Shown: positions 25,627 to 35,199 of the stretch, piece after piece | How the letters are laid out: each line of letters opens with the position of its first letter | Numbering within the stretch: position 1 is the stretch's first letter | Assembly: GCF_014642835.1 (NCBI RefSeq) | Contig: NZ_BMJA01000004.1 | Span: 154,535-218,534 of the forward strand | Length of the DNA stretch: 64,000 nucleotides | Source: Dyella nitratireducens | GTDB lineage: Bacteria > Pseudomonadota > Gammaproteobacteria > Xanthomonadales > Rhodanobacteraceae | Reading direction: 5' to 3' | Notes under the pieces: model-generated | Database searches by the model: none | What the model saw: only the letters and a program-made list of their open reading frames with translations | Told to the model about the DNA's origin: nothing | Program-made: the position numbers and the translations under genes

Positions 25627-26520
25627 ATGCGTAATCTCAGGCGCCTGGATCTCAACCTGCTGGTCACCCTGGATGCATTGCTTTCCGAACGCAATGTGAC
25701 CCGCGCGGCGCAACGGCTGAACTTCTCGCAGCCCGCCGTGAGTGTCCAACTTGCCAAGCTGCGGGATTTCTTTGGTGATCCGCTGCTGCTGCCAGGGCCG
25801 CGCGGCATGCGGCCGACGGCGCGCGCGGAAGCATTGCGCGAACCGCTGCGGCAAGCGCTGGAAGCACTCGACAGCACCGTTTCGCCGGCCAAGCCTTTTA
25901 ATCCGGCCGAGGCCACGAATACATGGCGCATTGCTGCGTCCGATTACGGTGAATCCACCATCGTGCTGCCTGCCTTGAACCGCTTACGCGTGGCGGCGCC
26001 GGCCACTCAGCTAGCCGTGGTTGAAATGGTGCCGGCGCGCATCGCCAGGCAGGCGGAGCAGGGCGAGATCGATCTGGCCTTCCATACGACCGAGGGGTCG
26101 CCGCCCAGCTTGCGTCGACGCACGCTGTTCAAGGAGCGATACGTGCTCGTGGGGCGTGCCGATCATCCGCGTTTGAAGCGGCGGCCCACACTAAAGCAGT
26201 TCGGCCAGCTTGAACACGTCATGGTCTCGCCGGACGGCGGCGGCTTTTTCGGCGTAACGGATGATGCACTGGCGAAAGTGGGTGTGGTGCGCAAGGTCGT
26301 GCTTTCTGTGCCGCATTTCCTGTTCGTACGTGCGGCGCTGGCGAATACCAATCTGGTGGCCATGTTGCCCGAGCGCCTGATTCGCGATAACCGTGATCTG
26401 AAGGTGGTGGAGGCACCGGTCGACGTGCCAGGCTACGAGATGTCCATGCTTTGGCATGAGCGCTCGCATCGCGATCCGGCGCATCAATGGTTGAGGGAAT
26501 GTATTGCGGCGTCGATCTGA
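25627..26520 (+). CDS. LysR-family regulator (NodD/NahR-like)
   Basis: 297 residues from ATG 25627 (MRNLRRLDLNLLVTLDALL), the typical start; the frame is open upstream. HTH residues about 7-66 (NVTRAAQRLNFSQPAVSVQL, AKLRDFFGDPLLL). The effector domain contains IDLAFHTTEGSPPSLRRRTL. AT-rich dyad ATATTGGAAATTAATTTC lies in the gap towards the divergent quinone reductase, a plausible binding site. Confidence 0.87.
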   Translation: MRNLRRLDLNLLVTLDALLSERNVTRAAQRLNFSQPAVSVQLAKLRDFFGDPLLLPGPRGMRPTARAEALREPLRQALEALDSTVSPAKPFNPAEATNTWRIAASDYGESTIVLPALNRLRVAAPATQLAVVEMVPARIARQAEQGEIDLAFHTTEGSPPSLRRRTLFKERYVLVGRADHPRLKRRPTLKQFGQLEHVMVSPDGGGFFGVTDDALAKVGVVRKVVLSVPHFLFVRAALANTNLVAMLPERLIRDNRDLKVVEAPVDVPGYEMSMLWHERSHRDPAHQWLRECIAASI

Positions 26521-26559
26521 TGAGGGCGTTGTCCGCCAGCATTACTCATTGTTGCGCCT

Positions 26560-27465
26560 TCAAGCTTGCAGCGACATCACAAAATCCAGAAAGACGCGCG
26601 TCTTCGCCGGTACGTAATGCCGTGATGGATAGAGCGCATAGAGCGGAAACCGTTCGTCCGGCCAATCGGGAAAGAGATCGATCAGCTTGCCGCTAGCCAG
26701 CAGTGGCTCCACGCCAAAGGCCATCACTTGCGCGATGCCGTATCCCGCGACGCATACGCTGTGCATGGTGCCGACATCATTGACGGTAAGCGCGCCGCGC
26801 GTCGCGACAGGAAGTATCTTGCGACCGCGATGAAACTCCCACTCGAACAGACGACCCGTTTCCGGGTCGCGGTACTGAATGCAAGTATGGCCGTCTTTGG
26901 CGAGATCGGCAGGCGCGGGAGGGCGACCGTGATGCTTGAGATAAGCAGGCGAGGCGACGGTGAGGATGCGGGTTTCCAGCAGCTTGCGTGCGATCAGGCT
27001 GGATGGTTGCGGCTCGCCGAAACGCACGGCCAGATCGAAGCCATCGGCCACCATGTCTCCCAGCCGGTCGCGAGTGACCAGCTCCAATTCCAAATCGGGG
27101 TGTTTTTGCAGAAAGGCGCCAAGCTTCGGGCCGAGCGTCATGCGTGAAAAGAATGGATCCATGTTCACGCGCAGGCGTCCGCGTACGGCGGTGCGCCCTT
27201 GCCTTGCCATGCTCGCGGCTTCTTCCAGGCCGCTGAGCAAAGGCATCACCTGCGCATAAAAACGGTGGCCTTCATCGGTGAGGCTGACCGAGCGCGTGGT
27301 GCGGTCGAACAGGCGTATGCCGAGGCGGGCTTCCAACCGCGCGATGGCGCGGCTGACACCGGGCTGGGACATGTCCAGCGCTTCGCCCGCGCCAGCGAAA
27401 CTGCCGGTATCAACGACGGCGCACAGCACGCCCATGCCATTCAACAGACGTTCGTCAAAAGCCAT
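26560..27465 (-). CDS. LysR-family transcriptional regulator
   Basis: 301 residues. ATG 27465 is preferred over the ATG two codons earlier, because AAGG lies seven bases before it. HTH: VVDTGSFAGAGEALDMSQPG and VSRAIARLEARLGIRLFDRT. The effector domain with DFLAVRFGE-type pattern (FDLAVRFGEPQPSSLIARKL) places it in the CrgA/DsdC-like branch often paired with oxidoreductases. Divergent from the NmrA-like gene. Confidence 0.87.
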   Translation of the reverse strand: MAFDERLLNGMGVLCAVVDTGSFAGAGEALDMSQPGVSRAIARLEARLGIRLFDRTTRSVSLTDEGHRFYAQVMPLLSGLEEAASMARQGRTAVRGRLRVNMDPFFSRMTLGPKLGAFLQKHPDLELELVTRDRLGDMVADGFDLAVRFGEPQPSSLIARKLLETRILTVASPAYLKHHGRPPAPADLAKDGHTCIQYRDPETGRLFEWEFHRGRKILPVATRGALTVNDVGTMHSVCVAGYGIAQVMAFGVEPLLASGKLIDLFPDWPDERFPLYALYPSRHYVPAKTRVFLDFVMSLQA

Positions 27466-27581
27466 GATCATGCCTTTTTGTCATGAATGCCATGACATTC
27501 ATGTTATCGCGAAATGAAAGGCCGATACGGAAAATGCCAACCATCGCGATGGTTGATCGCTGGTCGAATGAGGCTGCGAAG

Positions 27582-28445
27582 ATGTTTGCTGTCATGGGTG
27601 TCACGGGACAGGTTGGGCGTCAGGTGGCGCAGAACCTGTTGAACGCCGATCAAGCGGTGCGGGTGTTGGTGCGTGATGCCGCGAAAGCGGCGGACTGGTC
27701 TGCGGCGGGATGCGAGGTGGCGCAGGTGTCCGTGCAGGATGCTGCCAGCCTGGCCAAGGCCATGGCCGGTGTCGATGGCGTCTTTCTGATGATTCCGCCG
27801 GACTACGACCCAGCGCCTGGTTTTCCCGAAATACGTTCGATCATCGATAGCGTCACGGCTGCGGTCGAAAGCGCCAAGCCTGGACGGCTGGTGTTCCTGT
27901 CCACGGTCGGTGCGCACGTCGAGCAATTCTCGCTGCTCAACAATGCTCGAATGATTGAAGCCGCGATGCGCCGTCTGAGCGTTCCCGCAGGTTTCCTGCG
28001 AGCTGCCTGGTTCATGGAGAACGCGAAGTGGGACCTGGAGACTGCCAGCAAGGGAATGATTCCCAGTTTCCTGCAACCGCTGGATCACCCGATTCCGATG
28101 GTGGCCACCGCCGATATCGGCCTTGCTGTTGCGCAGATGCTGATGGAAGACTGGCAAGGCACGCGCGTGGTCGAGCTGGAAGGGCCGCGCCGTTACAGCG
28201 CCAACGACATCGCGGAAGGATATGCCGCGACGTTAGGTTGTACGGTTCGTACGGAAATCGTGCCGCGAGATACCTGGGACGGCCTGTTTCGCAGTCAAGG
28301 CATGCGTCATCCAGAACCGCGCATGCACATGCTGGATGGTTTCAACGAAGGCTGGATTGATTTTGAGCACGACGTTTCGCAGCGCCGTTTCGGCACCACT
28401 TCGTTGGAGCAGGTGTTGCTGTCGTTGACGAGCCGACCACAGTAG
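27582..28445 (+). CDS. NmrA-like NAD(P)-binding protein
   Basis: 287 residues from ATG 27582 (FAVMGVTGQVGRQVAQNLL) with GAGG upstream; an extension back to 27483 looks unlikely. The glycine-rich GVTGQVG nucleotide loop opens an atypical short-chain dehydrogenase fold, continuing with VRVLVRDAAKAADW, VDGVFLMIPP and GRLVFLSTVGAHVEQ. Such proteins are often redox sensors or quinone reductases (QOR2-like). Divergent LysR suggests induction by an electrophile. Confidence 0.82.
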   Translation: MFAVMGVTGQVGRQVAQNLLNADQAVRVLVRDAAKAADWSAAGCEVAQVSVQDAASLAKAMAGVDGVFLMIPPDYDPAPGFPEIRSIIDSVTAAVESAKPGRLVFLSTVGAHVEQFSLLNNARMIEAAMRRLSVPAGFLRAAWFMENAKWDLETASKGMIPSFLQPLDHPIPMVATADIGLAVAQMLMEDWQGTRVVELEGPRRYSANDIAEGYAATLGCTVRTEIVPRDTWDGLFRSQGMRHPEPRMHMLDGFNEGWIDFEHDVSQRRFGTTSLEQVLLSLTSRPQ

Positions 28446-28590
28446 GGGCGTATCCTCTCCTTTGTCTTGGTTGGTGATAACGATGCATGTCATGGCGACT
28501 TCGAACGCCTGCACGGCACTGATCGTCGGCGGTCTGCGCTATCTCAACTATCGAGGGCAGACGGTGGCGTGGTGAAGGCCGCTATTGCTT

Positions 28591-28614
28591 GGCTCATCGC
28601 TGTAGCGATGAGCC
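28591..28614. other. Perfect 10-base hairpin between convergent genes
   Basis: GGCTCATCGC-tgta-GCGATGAGCC, with no T tract on either side. It lies just beyond the stop of the minus-strand GGDEF gene at 28621 and may protect or end its transcript. Confidence 0.5.
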
Positions 28615-28620
28615 GGCACA

Positions 28621-29559
28621 TCACTCATTGACGATGGTATTGCGCCCGCGCTGCTTCGCCTCATACAGGCGACGGTCCGTCAGTTTGATAAACGTTTGTG
28701 CTTCGTCGCTGCATTCGGGAATCATCGTGCTCAGGCCGATGCTGGCAGTTACGTACTTGCCGATCGCAGAGCCTTCATGCGGGATGTGTTCGCCGGCAAT
28801 CAAGTCACGGCAGCGGGACGCGATCCTGTAGGCTTCGCTTTCATGGGTATCGGGAAGCACCGCCACGAACTCCTCGCCGCCGAAGCGAGCGACGAAATCG
28901 CGCGGGCGGTCGGCCGCCAGGGTGATCAGTTTGGCGACACGCTTCAAGCATTGGTCGCCATCCAGGTGTCCGTAGCGATCGTTGTACTGTTTGAAGAAGT
29001 CGATATCCAGCAGCAGCACTGACAAAGGTTGCTTGTTGCGGCAGGCGTTGGTCCATTCGGTTTCCATCACCACATCGAAGCGGCGGCGGTTGGCAACGCC
29101 GGTCAAGCCGTCTTTGAAGGACAGCTCTTCCAGTTCCCGGCGCAAAGCGGCAAGTTGTTCCTCGGTGCGTTTGCGTTCGCTGATGTCGAACATGAAACCA
29201 ACCAGCGAGTCGACCGTGCCATCATCGCGCCGCACCACATGCACCACGTCGCGGATCCACACGTAGTCACCGTTCTTCTTCAGTGCGCGGTAGTCCGCTT
29301 CATGGTCCACGCCAGCCTTGGACTGGGCGATACAGAAATTCACCGCCCAGTCGCGATCTTCCACGTGGATGCGTTCGGCCCAGTCCTGCGCGGATACCCA
29401 GCTATCGGGTTCCCAGCCCAGCAGCGCTTCGATTTGAGGACCGATGTAGGTGAACTGCATCGTTTCCCAGTCGATTCTCCACGGAATCGCACGTGTCGAT
29501 TCCAGCAGCGTTTTATAGGTGGCGTTGTCGAATTCCATTCGGCTTTCAATGGTGCTCAT
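28621..29559 (-). CDS. PAS-GGDEF diguanylate cyclase
   Basis: 312 residues from ATG 29559 (GGAG nine bases upstream). Cytoplasmic: one PAS_3-type domain (about 15-135; WRIDWETMQFTYIGPQIEAL, ending VGFMFDISERKRTEEQ), a short coiled coil, then GGDEF. The active-site motif is GGEEF with an intact I-site RPRD five residues earlier, so it is probably an active, product-inhibited cyclase. No membrane segment. Divergent from a second, membrane-bound GGDEF gene. Confidence 0.9.
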   Translation of the reverse strand: MSTIESRMEFDNATYKTLLESTRAIPWRIDWETMQFTYIGPQIEALLGWEPDSWVSAQDWAERIHVEDRDWAVNFCIAQSKAGVDHEADYRALKKNGDYVWIRDVVHVVRRDDGTVDSLVGFMFDISERKRTEEQLAALRRELEELSFKDGLTGVANRRRFDVVMETEWTNACRNKQPLSVLLLDIDFFKQYNDRYGHLDGDQCLKRVAKLITLAADRPRDFVARFGGEEFVAVLPDTHESEAYRIASRCRDLIAGEHIPHEGSAIGKYVTASIGLSTMIPECSDEAQTFIKLTDRRLYEAKQRGRNTIVNE

Positions 29560-29808
29560 GGCTTTCGCTCCATGGATGAATCGGTCAGGTAAGGCTGGGT
29601 ATCTGCTGCGATGCGGTGGAAGAGAACGCGTCCTCGTCTGGGAATCCCCCTTGGTTCCCTGTTGGGTCTGGCGCGGCAGGCAGCGATATGCCCGTCCGGA
29701 CTTAGCCGCCCGCCAAAGCCCGGATACTATGCAACGGTTATGCCGCCACAAGTACAAGGCGCGTAACTTGCTTGAGGTATCCATGGTGCGTGGGAGCCAT
29801 GGAGGGAC

Positions 29809-31371
29809 GTGACGCATTTGGTCCATGGATGCCCTCTCGCTGCTCTTGCCGTGTGTTTCTGGGGAAATCGTTTGTTTGCTATCTGGCTAGTCGTCCTGCT
29901 GCTGATCGCCCATTTAGGCCTGGCGAAGTGGAGCGGCCATGCCGAGGACACGCTGCCCCAGTTGGCCATGCTCGCGGTGATGGTCATGGCGGTATGGGCG
30001 GCCTTCATGCGGTACCGGCGCAGCCCGGCGCTGCTGCGTCTGCCGTGGCTGCTGATGAGCCTGGCGCTGGCGATGCAGGTGTTTTGGGTGGGCACCAACG
30101 TGCTCGCCGCGACACTGGGAGACAAAAGCGGTTATCTCGCGGCGCTCGCTACCGTTCTTTCCAGCCTTTACGTGATCCCATGCATGTTCATGGTTACGCG
30201 CTCCTTCGCTGCGGACGAAGCGCGCACCATGGCAGTGCTGGATCTGGTTCTGTCCTGCATGGTGGCGGTACAGCTGTATCTGTTTTTCACCAAGTTGCTG
30301 AGCGGACCGCTGGCCTCGGACCCCGCAAGTATCTACGTGGTGATCTATCTGGCCGATGCGATCGATTTTTCGCTGTCCGCGATGGCAATCCTGCGACTGC
30401 TTGGTGCGCGCAGTTTTCGGTGGCGCTATTTCTATTACGCGGCCAGCGTGCACCTGCTGGTCAATGCCACGGTTGCGGCCATCTACAACCGCATTGAGAT
30501 GCATGGCCTGCCGTGGTGGGCGGGTTCATTGATCGACATTCCCCATGCGCTGGTGGTGCTGGTGGCGGTGCGGCAGCCGCCGCGCTGGTTGCGCGCATAC
30601 CATCCCTCGTTGGCGGTGTCGCAAACCATTACCTCGTTCGCGCCGATCATCATGACGATGGTGGTGGTGATGCTCAGTATCAGCACATCGCGCGTCAGTC
30701 TTGCTCCCAGCCTGCTGGCTGGATCTGCTGCGGTGCTGTTCTATGGCTTGCGCATGGCATTCATTCAAAGCCGTCACTTGGACCGGCAGCGCGCCGTCGA
30801 TTTGAGCACGTGGCGGCTGGAGCAACAGGTGGGGCGTGATCCGCTCACCGGCATCGCCAATCGCGCCATGCTCGATACGCGTTTGCGCGAAGTGCTGGAA
30901 GAGGGGCGCAGAACGGCAAGTTACTGCTCGGTGCTGATGATCGACATCGATTTCTTCAAGCAATACAACGACAGCCTCGGCCATATCGCCGGCGATGCTT
31001 GCCTGGTCCAGGTGGCTTGCGCGCTGAGCAGCAGCCGGGTGCGTGCCAATGATGTGGTGGCTCGCTATGGTGGTGAGGAATTTGCCGTGGTACTCGCGGA
31101 CACCACGGCAGAAGCGGCACAGGATGTGGCATGCCGGTTGATCGAGGCCATCGGGCGATTGCAGATCGTGCATCCGAATTGTCCATCGGGATACATCACC
31201 GTGAGCATCGGTATTGCTACCCAGGCAGCGCAGACACCGGTGGATTCAGTAGCCATACTGGATGAAGCTGATCGCGCGCTTTATCGCGCCAAGAGCCAGG
31301 GCCGCAATCGCTACGAGCTGGCGCTTCATGTCATGCCCGATGGATTGGATAGCGTACACATGAACGGTTAG
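29809..31371 (+). CDS. Membrane-bound GGDEF diguanylate cyclase
   Basis: 520 residues with about eight or nine N-terminal membrane helices (to about residue 310; MASE-like but not assigned to a named type), then a GGDEF domain. Motifs: DPLTGIANRAMLDTRL, MIDIDFFKQYNDSLGHIAGD, GGEEF with I-site RAND. Start is uncertain: GTG 29809 lies only two bases after GGAGGG, and TTG 29818 would have better spacing; no in-frame ATG is near. Confidence 0.87.
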   Translation: MTHLVHGCPLAALAVCFWGNRLFAIWLVVLLLIAHLGLAKWSGHAEDTLPQLAMLAVMVMAVWAAFMRYRRSPALLRLPWLLMSLALAMQVFWVGTNVLAATLGDKSGYLAALATVLSSLYVIPCMFMVTRSFAADEARTMAVLDLVLSCMVAVQLYLFFTKLLSGPLASDPASIYVVIYLADAIDFSLSAMAILRLLGARSFRWRYFYYAASVHLLVNATVAAIYNRIEMHGLPWWAGSLIDIPHALVVLVAVRQPPRWLRAYHPSLAVSQTITSFAPIIMTMVVVMLSISTSRVSLAPSLLAGSAAVLFYGLRMAFIQSRHLDRQRAVDLSTWRLEQQVGRDPLTGIANRAMLDTRLREVLEEGRRTASYCSVLMIDIDFFKQYNDSLGHIAGDACLVQVACALSSSRVRANDVVARYGGEEFAVVLADTTAEAAQDVACRLIEAIGRLQIVHPNCPSGYITVSIGIATQAAQTPVDSVAILDEADRALYRAKSQGRNRYELALHVMPDGLDSVHMNG

Positions 31372-31543
31372 TTTGCTGCTGTAACACTACGATCATTCGA
31401 GAGGGCGTGGCGGGCTCGTCCGGTGCCGGGGCGCCGGCAAAACGCGGGTCATTTGGCTGTTTTTCCCGGCACATTCTCCCCAGCGGACCCTATGCTATGC
31501 TCGTTTCCATGGCGTAGGGCGGCGCTGCTAAGGGGGAATATCC

Positions 31544-32131
31544 ATGGGTCTGTTCGTCTTTTTGGCGCTTATCGTGCTGGTCGTCGTTTATGTCGTGGCG
31601 CTCTACAACGGGCTGGTTACGGCGCGAAACAGCTATAAAAACGCGTTTGCGCAAATCGATGTGCAACTGACGCGTCGGCACGATCTCATTCCCAACCTGG
31701 TTGAAACCGCCAAGGCTTATCTCGCACACGAACACAGCACACTGGAGGCAGTGATCCAGGCGCGCAACACTGCCGTCAAAGGCTTGGCCGATGCGAAAGA
31801 AAAGCCCGGCGATTCCGCTGCAATGGCACAGCTCGCCGCCAGCGAAAACGGGTTGAATCAAAGTTTGGGGCGATTGTTTGCAGTCAGCGAGGCTTATCCG
31901 GATCTGAAAGCCAACGAGACCATGGCGCAGCTTTCCGAGGAGCTGACTTCCACGGAGAATCGCGTGGCTTTCGCTAGGCAGGCTTACAACGACTCGGTGA
32001 TGACGTACAACAACCGTTGCGAAATGTTCCCGAGTTCGTTCATCGCCAACAGCTTCAGTTTCACGCAAGCCCATCCTCTGCATATCGAAGACGCTGCCGT
32101 GCGCGAAGCGCCCAAAGTTTCTTTCGCCTGA
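31544..32131 (+). CDS. LemA family protein
   Basis: 195 residues with an N-terminal membrane helix (about 2-20) and the LemA helical bundle (YNGLVTARNSYKNAFAQIDV, LTRRHDLIPNLVETAKAYL, ENRVAFARQAYNDSVMTYN). Membrane-anchored with the bundle outside the cytoplasm in related proteins. Paired with an M48 protease gene downstream, a common association, although a 160-base foldback element now separates the two. Confidence 0.9.
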   Translation: MGLFVFLALIVLVVVYVVALYNGLVTARNSYKNAFAQIDVQLTRRHDLIPNLVETAKAYLAHEHSTLEAVIQARNTAVKGLADAKEKPGDSAAMAQLAASENGLNQSLGRLFAVSEAYPDLKANETMAQLSEELTSTENRVAFARQAYNDSVMTYNNRCEMFPSSFIANSFSFTQAHPLHIEDAAVREAPKVSFA

Positions 32132-32169
32132 TCGGTCGGCGTTTTCAATAAGACATATAGCGTTCAATA

Positions 32170-32332
32170 AGAGCCTGTTTAATGTCTCCGCGCAGTCCGC
32201 CTCGCCCCTGAGTAGCCGTCATGCGGCCGCGCGCGGCTTGACCAGACAGCCAGTCTGGCGCTGCGCCACGCACGACCACCTGACGGCTGCTCAGAAACGA
32301 TGCGAACCACGCGAAGACATCAAACAGGCTCT
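32170..32332. mobile_element. MITE-like foldback element between lemA and the M48 protease gene
   Basis: Ends are 18-base inverted repeats with one mismatch (AGAGCCTGTTTAATGTCT / AGAGCCTGTTTGATGTCT on the other strand). Beyond them nearly the whole element is an imperfect palindrome, with most differences being C/T changes. TAA flanks both sides of GAGCC...GGCTC, a possible 3-base target duplication. No transposase gene. Confidence 0.6.
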
Positions 32333-32346
32333 AACTCGGGGGCGGG

Positions 32347-34266
32347 ATGGACTTTTTTGCGGAACAGGCACGCGTAAGGGAAAGCACCCGTATATTGGTG
32401 TTGCTTTTCATCGCGGCAGTGCTTGCCATCGTCGCAGCGGTGGATATGTTGGTGCTGCTGGTTGTCGGCCCGTGGGTGAAAGCTACGCACGCATCATTGC
32501 TGACCATCAGCACGATCGCTGTGCTTGGGCTGATTGCAGGCTGTGCGGCGTATCGCATCAGCAGCCTTTCCGGCGGCGGCAAGGCGGTGGCGGAGGATGT
32601 CGGCGGAGAGTTGGTGCCGCCGGATACGCAAGATCCGGCGTTGCGCCAATTGCGCAATGTTATCGAAGAAGTGGCGATTGCTTCCGGCACACCCGTGCCG
32701 GATATCTACTTGTTGCCGGATGAGCCAGGCATCAATGCCTTCGCGGCCGGCTATTCGCCCTCCGATGCCGCCATCTGCGTGACACAGGGGTGTTTGGACA
32801 ATCTGACGCGTGACGAATTGCAAGGCGTCATCGCTCACGAGTTCAGCCATGTGTTGAATGGCGACATGCGGCTCAACATTCGCTTGATGGGATTGCTGTT
32901 CGGCATCATGGCGCTGTCGATCATCGGTCGGCAGATGACGTGGTCGCGAGGCAATATCGGTATCTGGAATAGCGAGGACGACCGCAACAGACCATCGGCC
33001 TGGTTCCTGGTCGGCATCGCATTGATGGCTATCGGTTCGATCGGGCATTTCTTTGGCCGCTTGATTCAGGCTGCGGTGGCGCGATCGCGCGAGACGCTTG
33101 CCGATGCATCGGCCGTGCAATTCACCCGGCAGACGAGCGGTATTGCCGGTGCGCTGAAGAAGATCGCCGTATTGGCGGAAGGTTCGCGTTTGCAAGTCAC
33201 GAACCGCCATGAAATCGCGCACATGATGCTTGGCGATGTGGATCACTTCAGTGCGTGGTTCGCTACGCATCCGCCTTTGATGGCGCGCATTCGCCTGTTG
33301 GAACCCTATTTCCGCGAGCAGCAGTTGGAACAGCTCAAGACAAAGGTCCAGGCGTCTTCGGCCAAACATAATGACGACGCACAGGCTGCAGCGCCCCGTG
33401 AACTGCCGCCACTGCAGTGGCCTGGCCAGGTGGTGGGAGCGGCGGCGGTGGCGGCGCAGGTTGCCGCGACGCCTCAGGCTGCCCAAGCAACGGAAGCTGC
33501 TCCGAACGTCACGATCTCTTCGCGAGAAATATTTACCCGCTTGAGGGAGGCTGTCAGGCAGCCGGAATCCGCGCTTGCCATCTCACTGGTACTCGCTACG
33601 TCCAGGCACGCCGAGCTTCAAGCGAGACAGGCAAGGGTGGTCGCCAATGCCTTTGGCGATGATGTGCAATCGGCCGTGGGCGAATTCGCGACAGAGGTGA
33701 ACGCGCTGCCGCCGACTTCACACATGCCTCTGTTGTCGCTTGCCTTTCCAGCACTCAAGCAACTGCCGCAAGGGCGCCAGCAAACCTTGCTGGAAACACT
33801 CGATGGTGTGGTCAGTATCGATCCGCAAGTGGGTCTGGACGATTACTGTCTCGTGCGATTGCTGCGGATGCATTTGCTTGAAGCCTGCAAGCCACGCAGT
33901 GCGCCGGTCGATGGACAGAAGAAGCTGCCTGCATGCAGGGACAGTGTGTCGCTTGTCTGTGCCGTCGTTGCCACGTATGGCGCCAGCGATGACGCTGCAG
34001 CCCGCCGGGCGTGGCTGCTGGCCATGAATCAGGCATTCCCTGGAGCTGCCGCTACATGGCAGACCTTGCCGTTGGAATGGCAGGCTCATTTTGATCGCGC
34101 ACTGGATGATTTGGATCGCTTGATGCCCGCGGCCAAGGAGATCGTCATCCAGAGTTTGCTGAGCGCGATTCGCGCGGATGGTGTTGTGACGCCGGCAGAG
34201 TCGGAGTTGTTGCGCGTCATCTGTGCGAGCCTGCATTGCCCCGTGCCGGCGCAGGCCGGCGTGTAG
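32347..34266 (+). CDS. M48 family metalloprotease with long C-terminal extension
   Basis: 639 residues, twice the usual HtpX length. Two N-terminal membrane helices (about 17-38, 48-66) are followed by the zinc protease domain with HEFSH (His164, His168) and the downstream glutamate in SRETLADASAV, then two more hydrophobic segments (about 180-195 and 221-240). After an Ala-rich linker (about 350-390) comes a helical region. Its last 60 residues (IVIQSLLSAIRADGVVTPAE) recall a TerB-like domain. Likely membrane protein quality control together with LemA. Confidence 0.87.
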   Translation: MDFFAEQARVRESTRILVLLFIAAVLAIVAAVDMLVLLVVGPWVKATHASLLTISTIAVLGLIAGCAAYRISSLSGGGKAVAEDVGGELVPPDTQDPALRQLRNVIEEVAIASGTPVPDIYLLPDEPGINAFAAGYSPSDAAICVTQGCLDNLTRDELQGVIAHEFSHVLNGDMRLNIRLMGLLFGIMALSIIGRQMTWSRGNIGIWNSEDDRNRPSAWFLVGIALMAIGSIGHFFGRLIQAAVARSRETLADASAVQFTRQTSGIAGALKKIAVLAEGSRLQVTNRHEIAHMMLGDVDHFSAWFATHPPLMARIRLLEPYFREQQLEQLKTKVQASSAKHNDDAQAAAPRELPPLQWPGQVVGAAAVAAQVAATPQAAQATEAAPNVTISSREIFTRLREAVRQPESALAISLVLATSRHAELQARQARVVANAFGDDVQSAVGEFATEVNALPPTSHMPLLSLAFPALKQLPQGRQQTLLETLDGVVSIDPQVGLDDYCLVRLLRMHLLEACKPRSAPVDGQKKLPACRDSVSLVCAVVATYGASDDAAARRAWLLAMNQAFPGAAATWQTLPLEWQAHFDRALDDLDRLMPAAKEIVIQSLLSAIRADGVVTPAESELLRVICASLHCPVPAQAGV

Positions 34267-34280
34267 GCATATCATTTGCC

Positions 34281-34308
34281 TGTCATTCCGGCCTTCGCCC
34301 GAATGACG
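34281..34308. repeat. Family C palindromic repeat
   Basis: TGTCATTCCGGCCTTCGCCC then GAATGACG: arms CATTC-GG and CC-GAATG around a TTCG-type loop, directly after the M48 protease gene. Confidence 0.65.
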
Positions 34309-34402
34309 TCGCAGCAAGCCCTATGCTTGTCATCGTTATGCGCCATGGATCGTTTATCGTGGCACTGCGTTTTTATTCTTCATGGATACAGGGAAAGTTT
34401 GC

Positions 34403-35161
34403 ATGTCCAAGAGATTCTGGAGCACCACCATCGCCTTATGCTTGAGCATGCCGATTGCAGCATGGGTTCAAGCGCAGGAACCCCAAACCCCTGCGTCGTC
34501 AAGCAGTGCCGGCTACGTGCCCACCGATGCGGACCTTGCCGCCGCACACTGCGTCATCGGTGAAGAGCGTTTCCTGCCGGGTGACTATTACTACTGCCTC
34601 GGCGGTCTCACCTACGGCCAGCACAACTACGGCCAATCGGTACGTTTCTTCACCACGGCCGCGAGCTGGGCCAGCAAACCCGCGCAATATGTGCTGGCCG
34701 TGATGGCGCTGAACGGCGATCACCAGCCACGAAATCGTGCGCTTGCGTTGGCATGGCTTGCGCTCGCGTCGGAGCGGCCGAATTCGCGCTTCCAGGCGCC
34801 TTACGAAGAGCTCCATAAGGTATCGACCCAGGCCGAGCGCCGCGCTGCGGATGATCTGCTGGAAAAGATGCGGCCGATCTACGGTGATGCGACCGCCACC
34901 AAGCGCGCCGAGGAACGCTACATCGAGGGCATGAAGTGGCTGGCACGCATGAACATGGGCAACAATCAGGTCTGCCTGGAAGGCATGTCGACGCTCGATC
35001 GGCAGACGGTCGATCCAGCCAATTGCCCACCGGTACAACAAGTGGTCACGACGATTGACCGCCAGGCTGACACCGTCTTCGAGGGATGGACAGGACACGT
35101 CACGGTAGGGTCGTTGCGGCAGGTCGATGCGCCTGCCAAGGCAGCCGGCGGCAGCAATTAG
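34403..35161 (+). CDS. Secreted Sel1-like repeat protein
   Basis: 252 residues from ATG 34403, which opens a signal peptide (ending AAWVQA before QE). The mature protein has conserved Cys residues (AAHCVIGEERF, YYYCLGGLTYG) and helical repeats resembling Sel1/TPR units (AQYVLAVMALNGDHQPRNRA, LALAWLALASER). Function unknown; probably periplasmic. A single arm of the family A repeat begins three bases after the stop. Confidence 0.75.
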   Translation: MSKRFWSTTIALCLSMPIAAWVQAQEPQTPASSSSAGYVPTDADLAAAHCVIGEERFLPGDYYYCLGGLTYGQHNYGQSVRFFTTAASWASKPAQYVLAVMALNGDHQPRNRALALAWLALASERPNSRFQAPYEELHKVSTQAERRAADDLLEKMRPIYGDATATKRAEERYIEGMKWLARMNMGNNQVCLEGMSTLDRQTVDPANCPPVQQVVTTIDRQADTVFEGWTGHVTVGSLRQVDAPAKAAGGSN

Positions 35162-35164
35162 CCA

Positions 35165-35190
35165 GTAGGTTGGGGTGCAAACCCCAACAT
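35165..35190. repeat. Family A repeat, single arm
   Basis: One 26-base arm (GTAGGTTGGGGTGCAAACCC, then CAACAT) without its inverted partner. Located between the Sel1-like gene stop and the convergent end of the GGDEF-EAL gene. Confidence 0.85.
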
Positions 35191-35199
35191 GGCCATGCC

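Noticed and set aside
28482-28574. 30-codon open frame containing GGLRYLNYRGQTVA, reminiscent of the GlmS N-terminus
   Set aside because: Similarity is limited to a few residues, there is no ribosome site, and no extended homology can be seen.
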